A stretch of DNA of 64,000 nucleotides from Spisula solida (taxonomy: Eukaryota > Mollusca > Bivalvia > Venerida > Mactridae). Shown piece by piece: positions 1 to 11,886 of this stretch. The notes under the pieces are model-generated. The model had not been told where the DNA came from. It searched no databases and saw nothing but the letters and a program-made list of their open reading frames with translations. A program made the translations under genes and the position numbers. Numbering within the stretch: position 1 is the stretch's first letter; every line of letters begins with the position of its first letter. The stretch spans positions 8,816,501 to 8,880,500 of the forward strand of contig OX365944.1 of the NCBI GenBank assembly GCA_947247005.1. Reading direction: 5' to 3'.

Positions 1-423
1 AAGTGATTACACGACGGTACTGTAGAATCTGATAAATAGGCGCGTAGTATTATTTTAAAGCCACTTTGATATACGCATCTAATACACATATAACATATAA
101 ATTAATATGTCCCTTTTTACAATTATTTAGATACCCAACGTGCCTATATAGTCACATATGCCTATTTTGACATTCAAGACATTCAAGACAAGATCGGCAG
201 TAAAGAAAACGAACATTAAGGTGTAAAGTCGGTTTAAGCTTTAGTAGCAGCAACCAGATCGCGCCTCCCATGAGTACTCTCAGTGTTTTGATTCTAATTG
301 TCGCGACGTTTCCTGTACGATACTAGTATGAATCTGTTATTAATGCATTGAAGACGTCAAACACAAATTTGATCATTTATATATTTGCTTAAATATTCGT
401 TTCTAAAAATGTATTAAACATGG

Positions 424-510
424 CAAATCATATAATTGAAGGAAGAAGTCCAAGAAGAATGCTCGGAGAAAGAGCAGGCACTGACAAGGTTACAACACGT
501 TATTACCTCG
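424..510 (+). pseudogene. Coiled-coil exon remnant (copy A)
   Basis: An 87-base stretch matches the 3' half of the exon-like block at 11887-12070. It reads EEVQEECSEKEQALTR followed by LQHVITS, a heptad-rich charged sequence. Relative to the longer copy, the first half of the exon and its upstream flank are missing; the break lies at a shared CAAATC hexamer. No functional gene can be built around it here. The parent protein is not identified. A coiled-coil exon of a MIEAP-like gene is possible, since such proteins have this type of sequence ahead of the domain seen at 34-38 kb, but that is inference. Confidence 0.4.
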
Positions 511-1185
511 TTTTATTCTTTACAATATATTCCCGTTTCGTACACTCTACCGTCCAGTATAGATAAGTTAATTGTTGTATAATAAATACTAAGTTAAAGT
601 TTTGATTTTATTTGGGGGGGGGGTCCCTGTGATAATATTTACAGTCCAACATGTATGGAGAGACTATCTAGTTAATATTAAACTCGTTGAACTAAATTAC
701 TATGATGCTCTACAAGGCTCGTTTCATTCCATACAATCAATAATAAACACTGTAGTGCACAGACAACCCAAAGCCACACAGAAAAGACGGCAGCGCCTAG
801 CCATCCACGCAAGAGTCAGACATAGAACGAACCATCCACATCCCTAAAATGGATATTTCAAACAAGCCTATATACTCACTCCGCAATGAATGACACACTG
901 TGGACTTAGAAATTTTGTGCATACTTAGCCATAAAGGGAGGTAATTATAAATGATAACTACACTGAAGTGAATCAACAAACGGTTATATGTATGCAATTT
1001 GGTTAATATAATAATGAGCACTGTTTCTATGTGTAAGTTGTCCTTCCACCTTTAATGATAGGCAAAAGTTACAATTGTGTTCCTGGCATTTCCTGCAGAA
1101 CTCTATATGATACTAATATGTAAATGAATTGCATATACTTGTTCTATTTTGAAATACAAAAAACATTCAAACACAAAATCTTATT

Positions 1186-2461
1186 TCATGCGTCACAACT
1201 TCTACTTCTGTACTTTCTGTTAGTTGTGGATACTTTTCGATCATGTGATGCAGCACTTCTCACAGTTTGATATTTGTCTGAAATGTCACTACAACTTCCA
1301 GAACCACTAATTCTAGAAAATGGAAACGACATGCCTACTTGTTGATGCTGTGATACAGTTCTTCCCCTTGCTTGACGCATGGCTGACACTGTTTGGTACT
1401 GTGATACAGTTCTTCCCCTTGCTTGACGCATGACTGACACTGTTTGGTACTGTGATACAGTTCTTCCCCTTGCTTGACGCATGATTGACACTGTTTGGTT
1501 CTGTGATGCAGAACTTCCCCGGCCTTGATATATTTCACAAATGTCACCAATCATGTTCTCTTTGAGAAACACACCGCTAATTTGCTTATTTGGTACGAAA
1601 GTGTACTTTTCGATACAACCGGCTACTGATATAGAACGGATATTGTTTTCATACTCGTGTAATTGGCTTTGGAATTGTTTGACTGTCATAAATAACGGGT
1701 CAGCGTGTTTAGATGTATTCATTTGTTTCATGTCATCACCCATAACCTTTACTGTCTTCTTCACATCTTCGCAAATGGTTTCGGCAGTTTTCTTTCCCTC
1801 ATCATTTTGGTGTCGCAGAACTTGAATCTTGTTTTCTACTTTTGTCTGTAATTTATCTATGCGTTTGTTTACTTCTTTTCTGTACTTCTTCAGTTTAATT
1901 GAAGCTTTTTTCAATGAATCATTGGAGGTGTTTGTTTCTCTAAGAGTTTCCGTTTCAATGCTTGAACATTTCTTCAGCAGTTTATCCATTCTATTTATGG
2001 TGTGTCTGTAAGTCTTGGCTGTTGATAATCCTATCAGAAATATCCGGTATGTAATCAACATTACAAGGCTTGGTGTGGTCAAGTGCTACCAACACACTGC
2101 ATATTAACAAATTATGATCATGGCAGTACAGCTTGATACTTTCCTTTTTATGACGAGGACAGGGTGTTGTTAAGTTGATTGTGATATCAGCATGTACTGA
2201 TGTATCCAGTCGTTGTGTGGGAGGCATAGCATCTTTATCTTGAAGTCTATGGTGCCTGCAAGGTGTTTGCGTTTTGTGGTGGGTATAACAAATACGACAC
2301 AGGTGCTCCTGGCAATCTATACAATAACCAAAAGCCGGTATTATCTTCTCATCTCTGTGACACGGAAGACACACCAAACGGTAGTCTTCGTCAGATCCAG
2401 AAACTGATGCCTTGGGTGACCTCCCTCTTCTGCCATTTCTGCAATAAATCAGATTGTTCAA
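1186..2461 (-). pseudogene. B-box/coiled-coil (TRIM-like) gene, frameshifted, copy A
   Basis: Two overlapping minus-strand frames together make one tripartite-motif-like protein. The first (2461 to 1991, 156 aa) has a B-box 1 region with the spacing CLPCHRDEK...YCIDC...CRICYTHH and a B-box 2 beginning CPRHKKESIKLYCHDH and ending NVDYIPDISD. The second (ending at 1186) continues from about STAKTYRHTINRMDKLLKKC with a Lys/Glu-rich coiled coil, then FVPNKQISGVFLKENM, then a Ser/Arg-rich tail with tandem 17-residue repeats. No RING, NHL or B30.2 domain is seen. The frames join only through a one-base shift near 2030-2050, and the same shift is present in copy C. No intron-sized gap is available. 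Bivalve relatives of this type are cytoplasmic, often immunity-related, and usually a single open frame. Pseudogene is therefore the cautious call; ribosomal frameshifting is a less likely alternative. Confidence 0.75.
1350..1520 (-). repeat. 51-bp in-frame tandem repeat in the B-box gene tail
   Basis: A 51-bp unit encoding a 17-residue repeat (pattern GRTVSQYQTVSxMRQAR) occurs three times plus a partial copy. The corresponding place in copy C, near 58050-58115, has two fewer units. This accounts exactly for the 34-residue length difference between the two second frames (298 versus 264 residues). Confidence 0.85.
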
Positions 2462-2819
2462 GTATTGTCATGATATTTATTTCATAGCCTTGTATTATCC
2501 AAAGTCATATTAAATCTAATATAAACAAAATATCACTATTTAAAGTGTAATGATCCGTTGTGTCGTATTACCTCGGGTTACTTGTGTAATGCCATATCTC
2601 GCGATACCGCTAGAGTAGGTTGAGCAAGATGCGATATAACACAAGTAATAAGAGGTAGTACGGCAAACTCAGCATAACTGCAGTGATATTCCTTTTTTCA
2701 TTCCTACAAAAATAAAAAAAACGCTTTTACGATAGACTGACCCTATGTATGTTTTTCGATAAATGATATTGAACGTGTATATATCAGTGAGACAACTATA
2801 TCTAGAGTACTACAAGCAT

Positions 2820-3111
2820 TGGTAGACACCGTAAAGCTGAAACCGCCCCCTACTTCGGATGAAAACGAAAGTAGAACTGTGTATCGATTTCGGACGAGGG
2901 TAATTTTCAACCATTATTATGCAAATATTCATGTGATCCACTTCATGTTAAAATAAACATTACAGTGCCTATTATTTTTTCATTTCAAGTGGATTACATA
3001 AATAATTATAGAATAATGATTGAAAACTTACCGTAGTCCGAAATCGATACACAGTTCTACCTTCGTTTTCGTCAGATATCCAGGGTTATTTCCGCTGTAC
3101 GGTGTCTACCA
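2820..3111. mobile_element. Fold-back MITE (copy A)
   Basis: A 292-bp element whose halves are inverted copies of each other. The left end is TGGTAGACACCGTAAAGC and the right end, read in reverse, is TGGTAGACACCGTACAGC. Homology continues inward through a block with CGAAAGTAGAACTGTGTATC to a centre near 2965. It has no coding capacity. The same element sits at 59419-59710 in copy C. Its terminal sequence is the same as the unit of the minisatellite that follows 360 bases downstream. Confidence 0.85.
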
Positions 3112-3474
3112 GTGACAGTATGTATAAATTATGAATTATATTAAGAATATACGTTGATAGGTATAATAAATGCGGTTATCGAGACTGTTGCAGACACGTT
3201 TTAATTTGTCTGTAAATGTATTGAATTACAACAATGTAAACACTTTTACAATATTTGACTTTTCATACCCCATCCACTACCTAAGGTCACGGACTCCAAT
3301 AGCACCAAAGACTTATAATAATCTGAACATACATATAAATTAATCAACTATATAAACTTCTATCGACATACCTGTTTGTTTATGTAAATGTTCAGTCCAG
3401 TATATTAAAGCACTCCGTCAAACAATACAGTTTAAATGAAATTTTAGTTTTCACTTTCTTTTTCTTGACCCACT

Positions 3475-3650
3475 GGTAGACACCGTACAGCGCACAGGTA
3501 GACACCGTACAGCGCACAGGTAGACACCGTACAGCGCACAGGTAGACACCGTACAGCGCACAGGTAGACACCGTACAGCGCACAGGTAGACACCGTACAG
3601 CGAACAGGTAGACACCGTACAGCGCACAGGTAGACACCGTACAGCGCACA
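3475..3650. repeat. 22-bp minisatellite, 8 units (copy A)
   Basis: Eight head-to-tail units of GGTAGACACCGTACAGCGCA plus CA, 176 bp in total, nearly perfect (one unit has GCGAACA). Because 22 is not a multiple of three, long repetitive open frames such as 'MRCTVSTCALYGVY' appear on the minus strand. They are by-products and not genes. Copy C has 14 units. Confidence 0.97.
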
Positions 3651-3752
3651 GGTATTGATGGATATCATTGTATGTGTGTGCCTTATATCCGGGAAATAAC
3701 GCTACCTTGTTGATAGCGGTCTTTGATTTCATCGTGGTGTAACACACACACA

Positions 3753-4745
3753 ATGTTAGCTTAGAAAAAGCTAGAAGTTGCTCGGTTCGTACTTTGTAAC
3801 AGGAGAGCTGTGGACTTGAACAGAACGATGTGCATTAATGGTTACCCAATTGTGTTTTGGGCTTAACGCCGTTTCTGAACAATCTATTAGTTATATATGG
3901 TTTCGATTAATTTTGGTATAAAACATTCAATTACAAATTTCGTACAATTGTTATATATGATCTTTGTCTACACGTACATATTACTTGGGTAGCTGCTGAC
4001 GTAACGTCAAAAGTTTGGGGTCTAGCCTGTCACTAAAAGGACGTCAAAATGGACAATGCCATCTTTCAGTCTAGTGTTGGTAACAGGGAGGATTACAATG
4101 CCCGAGTTTTCCAATTTATTTCTGATTTTGTGTTGAGGATACATTATAACGATCTATTTTTCGCCCTGAAACTTTTTGAGTTCTCTCTCTCTCTGTCTCA
4201 TTTTTATATTTTTTCCCGGTCAATATCAGCCTTGTTGTTTGCTCTTTGGTTTCTTAAAATCTGAACAGCTAATTTACAATTAAAAAAATATTGTTGTTTT
4301 TGTCAGTCTTGCAGTAATCATTTTAGTTTCGATTGTCTTAAGATGACTTTATTAGTGCACTGGATATACAATCCGGCCATCCGGGTTCGACATCCAACTT
4401 CAACAGGTCGTACCCTTCCATGTAGTAGTGTCCATTTCCTCATGTTGATAAGTTATTGGTTCTTGTGGAAGGGTACATTGGTAATGGTTACAATACTGTC
4501 CATGAAAACTGGTAAGGTTAATCAAAGCCATATAATACTGATAAATTGTTCAGAAACGGCGTTAAACCTACAATTTGTGTGATAATTATTGTGGGTATTT
4601 TTACTGTAATAACAATGTAAAGCATGTGTTTGGGCTTAATTAATCCAAGCACGGATTTCAGGAGAAGACACGAAAATAAGAGACAAAGGTATACGAACCG
4701 AGCAACTTCTTTTTTTAAAAGCTAACCTTGTGAGAAACACCATGA
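3753..4745. repeat. Imperfect inverted-repeat unit
   Basis: Sequence at 3753-3905 returns inverted at about 4535-4745. Examples are GAAGTTGCTCGGTTCGTAC against GTATACGAACCGAGCAACTTC, and TTCAGAAACGGCGTTAA against its complement. The loop (3985-4530) contains a short frame at 4049-4264 that I do not recognise. The unit resembles a non-autonomous fold-back DNA element. In copy C the equivalent left arm is interrupted by the Naiad insertion at 60712. Confidence 0.5.
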
Positions 4746-5325
4746 ACCACAACAACAAATATGGCCGCACCCGTGAGAAATCCTAACCGCTTTTGAAAGG
4801 ACAGTTTTCATTGGCTTTTTTGTTTTAACCAGTCTGTTACAATGCCAGACAGTCTGACTGTTACCTGGCTTCGTTTTGGTGATAGAGGCTAAACAGGCCG
4901 AAGCTGGTGACCCCGTTAGGAGTTTTAGGTGGTTATAATTCCTATCGTAATACTGGCTCGCTGTCCAGCATAAACAACAACATCGAGAAAACTATCTTGC
5001 TGTTCGAAAGAAAAATGGGTGTTCACTAATTAGAGATTGTGTTTTGTTTTGAATATGTATAATTTAATGTTCTTCAAGCTTGATCAGCATGTTTATACAC
5101 GTATTTTTTTTATAAAATGTAGATCAAATTTAAATATATCCCCAATGGGGTAAAATAACCAAGTCACTAGGTCAAATCACCGACAAACTTTTTGTAAATA
5201 AAAGGGGCTGCATTTTGCATGATCTGTGTATGATACTAAATGCGGTTAAATTAATTCACCAAAAAGTGGTATTATTATTAAAAAATAACGTATGAAAACA
5301 CTAGCCTTCGTTTACAACTGTATAT
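4715..5325. repeat. 0.6-kb dispersed repeat, copy 1
   Basis: This block matches 51887-52530 in the same orientation, for example AACAAATATGGCCGCACCCG and AATAAAAGGGGCTGCATTTTG. The match ends where copy 2 carries a 57-bp tandem repeat. No coding potential is evident and no terminal structure is clear, so it could be a low-copy duplication or an old element. Confidence 0.8.
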
Positions 5326-6233
5326 GACAATATAAACACCGCATGGTTAACCTGCCGCTAGCTTCAGGTGTAGTCTAAAACAAATATACTTTTAAATTGA
5401 TATGCACTAAATCGGACTTGTTTTTAATTGCAAACAAAGGCTAGGATTATCTCCGTTCCGCTATATGTAAGTTTGACCAACTGGTTTATGATACAACCGA
5501 GTTTGATGCAAACCATAACACCCTCATACGTATCAGTAAGTAATTTAAAAGATACGACGCGTCTCTACCATTTAAATCTAACTAACAAGAATTACATTAA
5601 ACCATAAACTTTTAAACTTTTATTTTTGTACGAGCATAACCGGATCAAATTACACTATACGATATAAAGTTATTACCCAATACACATACTTTAAAATAGT
5701 GACCTATGATAAACATCACGTGACGAACTACTGTGCGGATCGGATTGTATTGAGAAATCTTACTCAGAGTAAATTTATTTTTTCAAGTAATATGGAATTT
5801 ACTTGGTTGGAGTGGTCATTGATTGGAGTTCTCATTCTGTGCATGATTTTCATCATTATAGCTGTAGGCTATTTTTGCTTTAGAAAGTAAGTTTACTTTA
5901 TACAACGTGATTTATAGAAACGAAAAGTAGAAAAATGTAATAATGAATATGATTTTATATATATATAACAATCACATCACTAGTATGAAAACAAATGTAT
6001 TGTCTATGCACACTTATCACTTGAAAAGAAAAAACAACAAGTTTTTGACAAATCTAGATAACAAAGGACGTATTTGACATTAAATAAATTACATATTACT
6101 TCCTGGTTGAATTTCATATCACCGAGTGTATTGAAGTGTTCAGAGATTGAGCTATAAATAACCAACCTGTTATAAGGTAACGTTAAGTGTTATTTTCAAT
6201 AAGTCATAATTGGGAGGCGTAAGCCTCTCTATA
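5326..6233. other. Non-coding stretch with one possible first exon
   Basis: No repeat structure stands out. At 5792-5886 there is an ATG-initiated stretch reading MEFTWLEWSLIGVL then a run of hydrophobic residues ending YFCFR, directly followed by a good donor (AAA|GTAAGT). It looks like a first coding exon carrying one membrane segment, but no partner exon was found and the protein is not recognised. The last ~28 bases before 6234 match the unoccupied site near 56270-56296. Confidence 0.3.
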
Positions 6234-9200
6234 TAGTCCATGAGCCACCAATAGAAGACCCCCCCCCTAGGGAATTTTGGTCGCTATATTTTTCTGAAAG
6301 CATATGGTCCCTGGAGTATTTTCCTGTAGTCTGCACTTTGGCCATCGGGGCGTTAAGATTTTTTGGGGTAAAACGTCAAAAAATATAAACGAAAAGTACA
6401 AATTTTTGGAATCGGTTAACTACAATCTTATTTATTATGTTATTTTGAAATAAATCCCTGTAACAGGTAGATATTAACCTGTCCTATCTAGACTGAAAAA
6501 TTCAGAGCGCTGCTATTGTGCAAAATGGCTTATTTTTGAGGTAAAACAATTAAATTATAAATGAAAAGTGCGAATTTTTGGAATCTGTGGACTACATTGT
6601 CAATTTTATTTTTTTTATAAACAAATACTCTAATAGGAAGGTATTATTTTGCAGTTTCAGACTGCAAAAAATTAAAGCCATGTTATTATGCAAAGTGTGA
6701 TATTTTTGGGGTAAAACATGAAAAATATAAACCGAAAAGTGCGAATATTAGGAATCGGTAGATTACAATAATACCATTCCTATGATAATTATTTTGTAAA
6801 TAAATAATATTATTGGATAAATTTGTAGTAACATGCAGTTTAAGATTTCAAATATATATTGCCAGATGAGATATTTTGGGGGAAAATTACCAAAATAATA
6901 AATGGAAAGTGTGATTTTTGGGAATTGGTATCCTAGTTGTTACTTACCAACATCGGGTGCGGACATGCCTAGTCTTAATGGATATTCAAAAATAAATAAA
7001 TCTAACCATATTTTACCACGATTTTTTGGGGGGTTATGAGAAATTCATATGGTCCCTATACCCCGTCACTGAGACACTATTGACTTGCAGCACTGATAAA
7101 AACTCGATACATCCGGATGCTACACACCTACCCTAAACCGAAAGTAGAATAAAATGTCAATATTTCGACTAAAGGTCACCGGAAATGACGATGTGACGGT
7201 GACCCTTGCGCGAAAAACTTTTTTTTTTTTTTTTTTAGCTCGACAGGCCTACTTTTTGGCCCCTTTAGGGCATTGTTCCTGACCCCTTTGTCTAGCCTTA
7301 TATTCCTGCTATAGAAAAATAAAAACGTTTTGGCGCTAAATGTTAATGCAATTCCACAGGGAATCGTACCGCAATGGCGGGTAGGACCAGTAATTTCAGT
7401 TTTTGAAATCTACGTTCAAAGCCCTCTTTAAAGGGGTCTAGCGGGCCCAAAAACCTGTGCACGACCATGGGCCCGTAATATCCTGTAGTCTGGGATGACT
7501 GTGTACCCATGACAGCAAAATTCCCGAATTTGGGCATTTAGGTCGAAAACTACGGAAGGCCGAAATGGCCATCTCGGCGAGTCTGCATAAGTACGCTATG
7601 GTAGCGGAAAGGATATAGGCAGTTCTGGTCCTGTTGGGTACATTATTATGTAACCACTGGGTACATCCATACCTTGTCCTAATTGGTACCTATGACCACC
7701 CTTTACATACAATATTGGTTTTATTTATGCTCAAAAACTACCCTATACAGACATCAGTGGTCCTATCGGGTACTAACTATGCACATACAGTCCTGGTCTT
7801 ATTCGATATGCATAGTCAATACGATTTCTAGTTCTATTGCTATTTAAAACCACCATACTTATACAGATATTGCTGGTCCGACATGGTGTACTCATAACCA
7901 CTAGTAGGTACATTAAGTTCTTGTCTCAATTGGTAGTCACAATTATCATGTTGTAATTGGGTAATTGTATCTGCTTATTGGGGACTTAAACATCTATGCA
8001 CAGTCATTCCTGGTCCTATTATGTACTCAAAACCACCATGTACAGACATTCCTGGTCCTATTTGGTACTCAAAACCACCATGTACAGCCGTTATAGGTGC
8101 AATTTGGTACTCATTTCCACCATGTACTACATTGCTGGTCGTTTAGGATACTCATAACCACTAGGTTCAGACATTCTTGTAGGATACTGTCGACCATCAA
8201 TTGACAATTCAGGCGCGCCATATAGAGACATGCTTGGTTTTATTTATCACTCATAACATATGTGCTACTCAAAACCTTCATTACAAAATAAGTTGTCGGG
8301 TTAGGAACTAAGAACTACAAGGTGCGACCATTTGTTGTCCTATTAGGTAATCACTACACCGTGTACATACTATCATGTTCTTATTGGATACTCATACATA
8401 CATTCCTAGTCATAGTGGGTACCCAACCACTTTGTACATGTATTCCTGGTCCTATTGAATACTCAAACTCACAATGTACAGATGTTTGGGGTCTGATTGG
8501 GTACTAACAACCACTAGGCGTGGTCATATGTTGTTCTATTTGGTCACCGCTACCATCATGTACAGGAATACATAACCACTAGATGCATACATTCGTAGTC
8601 CTAGTGGTTACTCACAACCACTATGTACATGCATTAGTGGTATGATCGAGTCCTCACAGCCACATACACAGCCGTTATTGGTCCTTGTGGGTACTGACTT
8701 CCATGTATATACATTCATTCCTGGTCGTATTGGGTACCCATAACCACTATTAACAGACATTCCTGTTTCCGGCTAGATACTGAAAATCATCATGTGAAGA
8801 CATTCTTGATCACATTAAGCACTCTCAACCACTAGTTACATACATTACTGGTCTTATTGAGTGCAGACAACTATTGGGATCACCCATTCCTCGTCCTATC
8901 GGCAAAATGGAGAGACATTCCTGGTCTTATTGAGCAGTGAGCATGCCCAACCCCAGCTGTGACCATTTGTTTTCACTAACCCCATGTACATGAAGCATGG
9001 TCTAATTAAATACTCATATCGACTAGGTACATACATTTCAAGTCCTAGTGGGTACCTGCAATTCTTATGTAAATATATTCCTGGTCATATTGACTACTTA
9101 GTGCCTAAGTAGAACATTCCTGATCTTGTTAGGCAATCATAAACATAAATTATCCCTAGTCCATATATGTATTCACGACCACCTTGCACATAAACTCCTA

Positions 9201-10957
9201 GTCTTATTAGGTACTCATAACCATTAGGTTCATCCATTCCTAATGGGTACCCACAACCACCATGTTCATGCATACTTGGTCGAATTTGGTAGTCACTACC
9301 ACTAGGTGCTGTAGGGTACTCACACACACCATGCGCAGACAGTACTATACTGGATACTCACAATCACTAGGTACACACATCCATGGTCTTATAGGATGTG
9401 CACCATCATGTGGTATCTCATTTATTACACTCTGTGTACTGGCAACTGCAAGGTACAGAGATAACTGGTCCTATTGGATAAAATCTTATTAAAATCAGAC
9501 CCTAACCTTTAGCTACGCTGTTAGGATCTGACTACACTCTGTAGCAGGTCATGTTTAATAAGTATGTCACAAGTGTTAAACGTGTAAAAGATAAAAAGAC
9601 AGTATGTTACAGTTAAACTAGTACGTGCTATTACATTTTGATGGCTGGAATATGCAAAGGAGACAACTCATCCAAAGAAACAGTGATCTTATTTGAGCTA
9701 AATCCCTTTTTATGTTCAGTAGAAATTAAGAAATAGCTAAAGGTTACAGAAAATTGCAAGAGAATAATTGTCACCAGTGATATTTAAATACTATGCACAA
9801 GAACATATCAATACAAACATAAAAGCTGGAGCAAATCTAGCCACCTGAAAGTAAAATTTTAATTTGATGATTGAAAGGTCACTTGGACATGACCCCGTAT
9901 GGAGTACCATCAGATCCCATATATCAGTGTAAAGTAGGGAAGCGTTATATGGATTTGGTTTAAATGAGATTGTATTGGATACTCACAACAACTCAGAACA
10001 GCCATGCATGACACAACCATGATGCACAGCTATTGTGTCATAACGAATAGCTATACAATAACATTAAATTTTGTCAAATTTGAATGTATATGTACCCCAC
10101 CCACTCTTGTAAAATAGATATAACTAACTAAACACATTCCAGACATATATTACTGATGCCAACTATAACATACATTGCAAACAAAGGGAAAAAGATTTCC
10201 AAATCATATTACGAGCACTTGTAAATAAGTAGAGCTGCTGTTTTCAATATTTTAGTGATTTTGGTGGCCATTTTGGCGGCCATTTTGATGGCCATTTTAC
10301 ATAATAGACCCACTTATTGTGCATTTAAATGTTGAAATACATTTTGGGAATATGCCTTTATTTGTATTCACAATTGCAATTAAAATACAGTAAGGCACGA
10401 TGTGTTCTTAGCAAAGTTAAGTGAATACATTGTTACCATTTGTACACTATTTATAAGCAGGGTGAGATAACCTTATTTTTGCTTTCCCTGCTAAATGCCC
10501 CAATGTCTGAAGTGCAGACTTTAGGAAAAGTATTAGTAGGTCAAAGCCTTTCACAATTACCAAATAAATGGATCAATGACACTGTATTGTGTCATTGTAG
10601 TGTACCGATTCTCAAAATTCGCACCTTTTCATGTATTTTTTAAGGTTTTACCCCAAAAATATCCCATTTCGCATAATAACACAGGACTAAAATTTTGCAG
10701 ACTTAAACTATAAATTAATGTCAACCCATGAAAATGTTTAATTTCAAATTAACTAAATAAATGTGATTGTAGTTAACCAATTCCAGAAATTCACACTTTC
10801 GTTAATTTTTTTAACGTTTTATCCCAAAAAGTCTTAACGCCCCAACGACCAAAGTGCAGACTTTGGAAAAATACTCTACTGACCGTAGGCTTTCAGAAAA
10901 ATATAGTGTCAGAAATTCCCTAGGGGGGGAGGGTTTACCCCACTGGCCCATGGACTA
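6234..10957. mobile_element. 4.7-kb fold-back element with internal tandem repeats
   Basis: The ends are inverted copies: TAGTCCATG...CCCCCCTAGGGAATTT...TATATTTTTCTGAAAG on the left and the complement on the right. ATA flanks both sides (6231-6233 and 10958-10960) and occurs once at the matching site at 56294-56296, so ATA is probably the target duplication. The left arm (to about 6920) contains three or four diverged ~180-bp subrepeats, each with a 'GGGGTAAAAC' and 'GTGCGAATTTTTGGAATC'-type core. The right arm (10600-10957) has two inverted copies. The middle is a degenerate ~50-bp minisatellite. There are no open frames of note, so the element is non-autonomous. The superfamily is unknown; a 3-bp duplication hints at a PIF/Harbinger- or CACTA-like transposase, without further support. 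Confidence 0.75.
7620..9490. repeat. Degenerate ~50-bp minisatellite
   Basis: About 35 diverged copies of a unit approximated by ACTCATAACCACTAGGTACA followed by TACATTCCTGGTCCTATTGGGT. Copies vary in length and sequence, so the array is old. It lies between the inverted arms of the 6234-10957 element. Short open frames in it are by-products. Confidence 0.85.
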
Positions 10958-11639
10958 ATACTACCATTGCTCATTTCTTAATGCAACCTGAACCGCTTTT
11001 AGGCTGCTATGTGAATCCGTTCTAGAAACTGTCAACATTCCCAATACTGCTTCATATGTTTCTCCAAATTTTTAAACTGATTTAATTCAATCAGCAACAT
11101 TTGTTCATTCTAAGATCAACAATTATTGTGAAACTGTTCGTTTAAAAAATATTTTTGCAGATCCACCGGGCCGATATCGAACTTGTTTCGTAATATAAAA
11201 ATGACGTGTTCATCAAATGTCCTGGCTGTATAACCATTTTTAGAAACTTCAGACCAAGGTCTTGTGATGGTTTTATCAATGAATCCTATATCGTCTGCAA
11301 AGTACTCTTATGCAATCATATGGTGTGGCTATACTAGCCCTTTCTATAGATGTCTCACATATATATTCACATATGCCTCTATTGACATTTAAGACCAGAT
11401 CGGCAGTAAAGAAAACGAACATTAAACGTGTAAAGTCGGTTTAAGCTTTAGATCGCCTCCCAACAGCACTCTCAGTGCTTTGATTGTAATTGTCGCGACA
11501 TCTCCTGTACGATACTAGTATTAATCTGTGCGCATGCAAACATGTGCGCATGCATTGAAGACGTCAAATACCAATTGGATCATTTATATATTTTCTGAAA
11601 TATTCTTTATGAAAATGTATTAAACATGGCCAAATCGAG

Positions 11640-11820
11640 TACAAAAAGGTGATAGAAAATCGGACATTGAATGCATCACTCAACTTAACCAGCCGAGCAC
11701 AGAAAACATAACACAACATCACATAACAGAACTGGCGAGAAAATGAACTTAACCGCTGAAAGCCCAAGTCCCAACTGCCAGCAATTAACTCCCTAATATG
11801 ACCCGCCAGTCCTGTCACAC
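11640..11820. repeat. Dispersed repeat fragment shared with 50250-50420
   Basis: The phrase CAACTTAACCAGCCGAGCAC followed by AGAAAAC occurs here and at about 50266. Weaker similarity continues for ~120 bases. It lies inside the 371 bases missing from copies A and C. No coding potential is seen. Confidence 0.5.
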
Positions 11821-11886
11821 ATTGTTCTCAACATAGATTTTATACTACTTTATACATTTACTACATGTTGTCAATAATTTTTACAG

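Larger units (their letters stand above)
1..3981. repeat. Segmental duplication, copy A
   Basis: This stretch is nearly identical by eye to 56700-60712, in the same orientation. The copies differ by scattered substitutions, small indels and two tandem-repeat length changes: a 51-bp unit in the B-box gene and a 22-bp minisatellite. Base 1 corresponds to about base 56700, so the left boundary lies outside the window. On the right the match ends at about 3981, where copy C continues into the Naiad element and copy A continues into unrelated sequence. Copy A holds a coiled-coil exon remnant, a minus-strand B-box gene, a fold-back element and the minisatellite. Confidence 0.93.

Noticed and set aside
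602..847. 81-residue plus-strand frame, also present in copy C at 57331-57549
   Set aside because: Conservation is explained by the recent segmental duplication. No domain, no splice context and a changed start between copies.
3392..3753. Cys-rich repetitive frames (MRCTVSTCALYGVY...) here and at 59991-60484
   Set aside because: They are translations of the 22-bp minisatellite in all three phases and change length with unit number.
4049..4264. 71-residue frame beginning MDNAIFQSS
   Set aside because: Ends in a low-complexity CTCTCT stretch, lies in the loop of an inverted-repeat unit, and has no recognisable domain.
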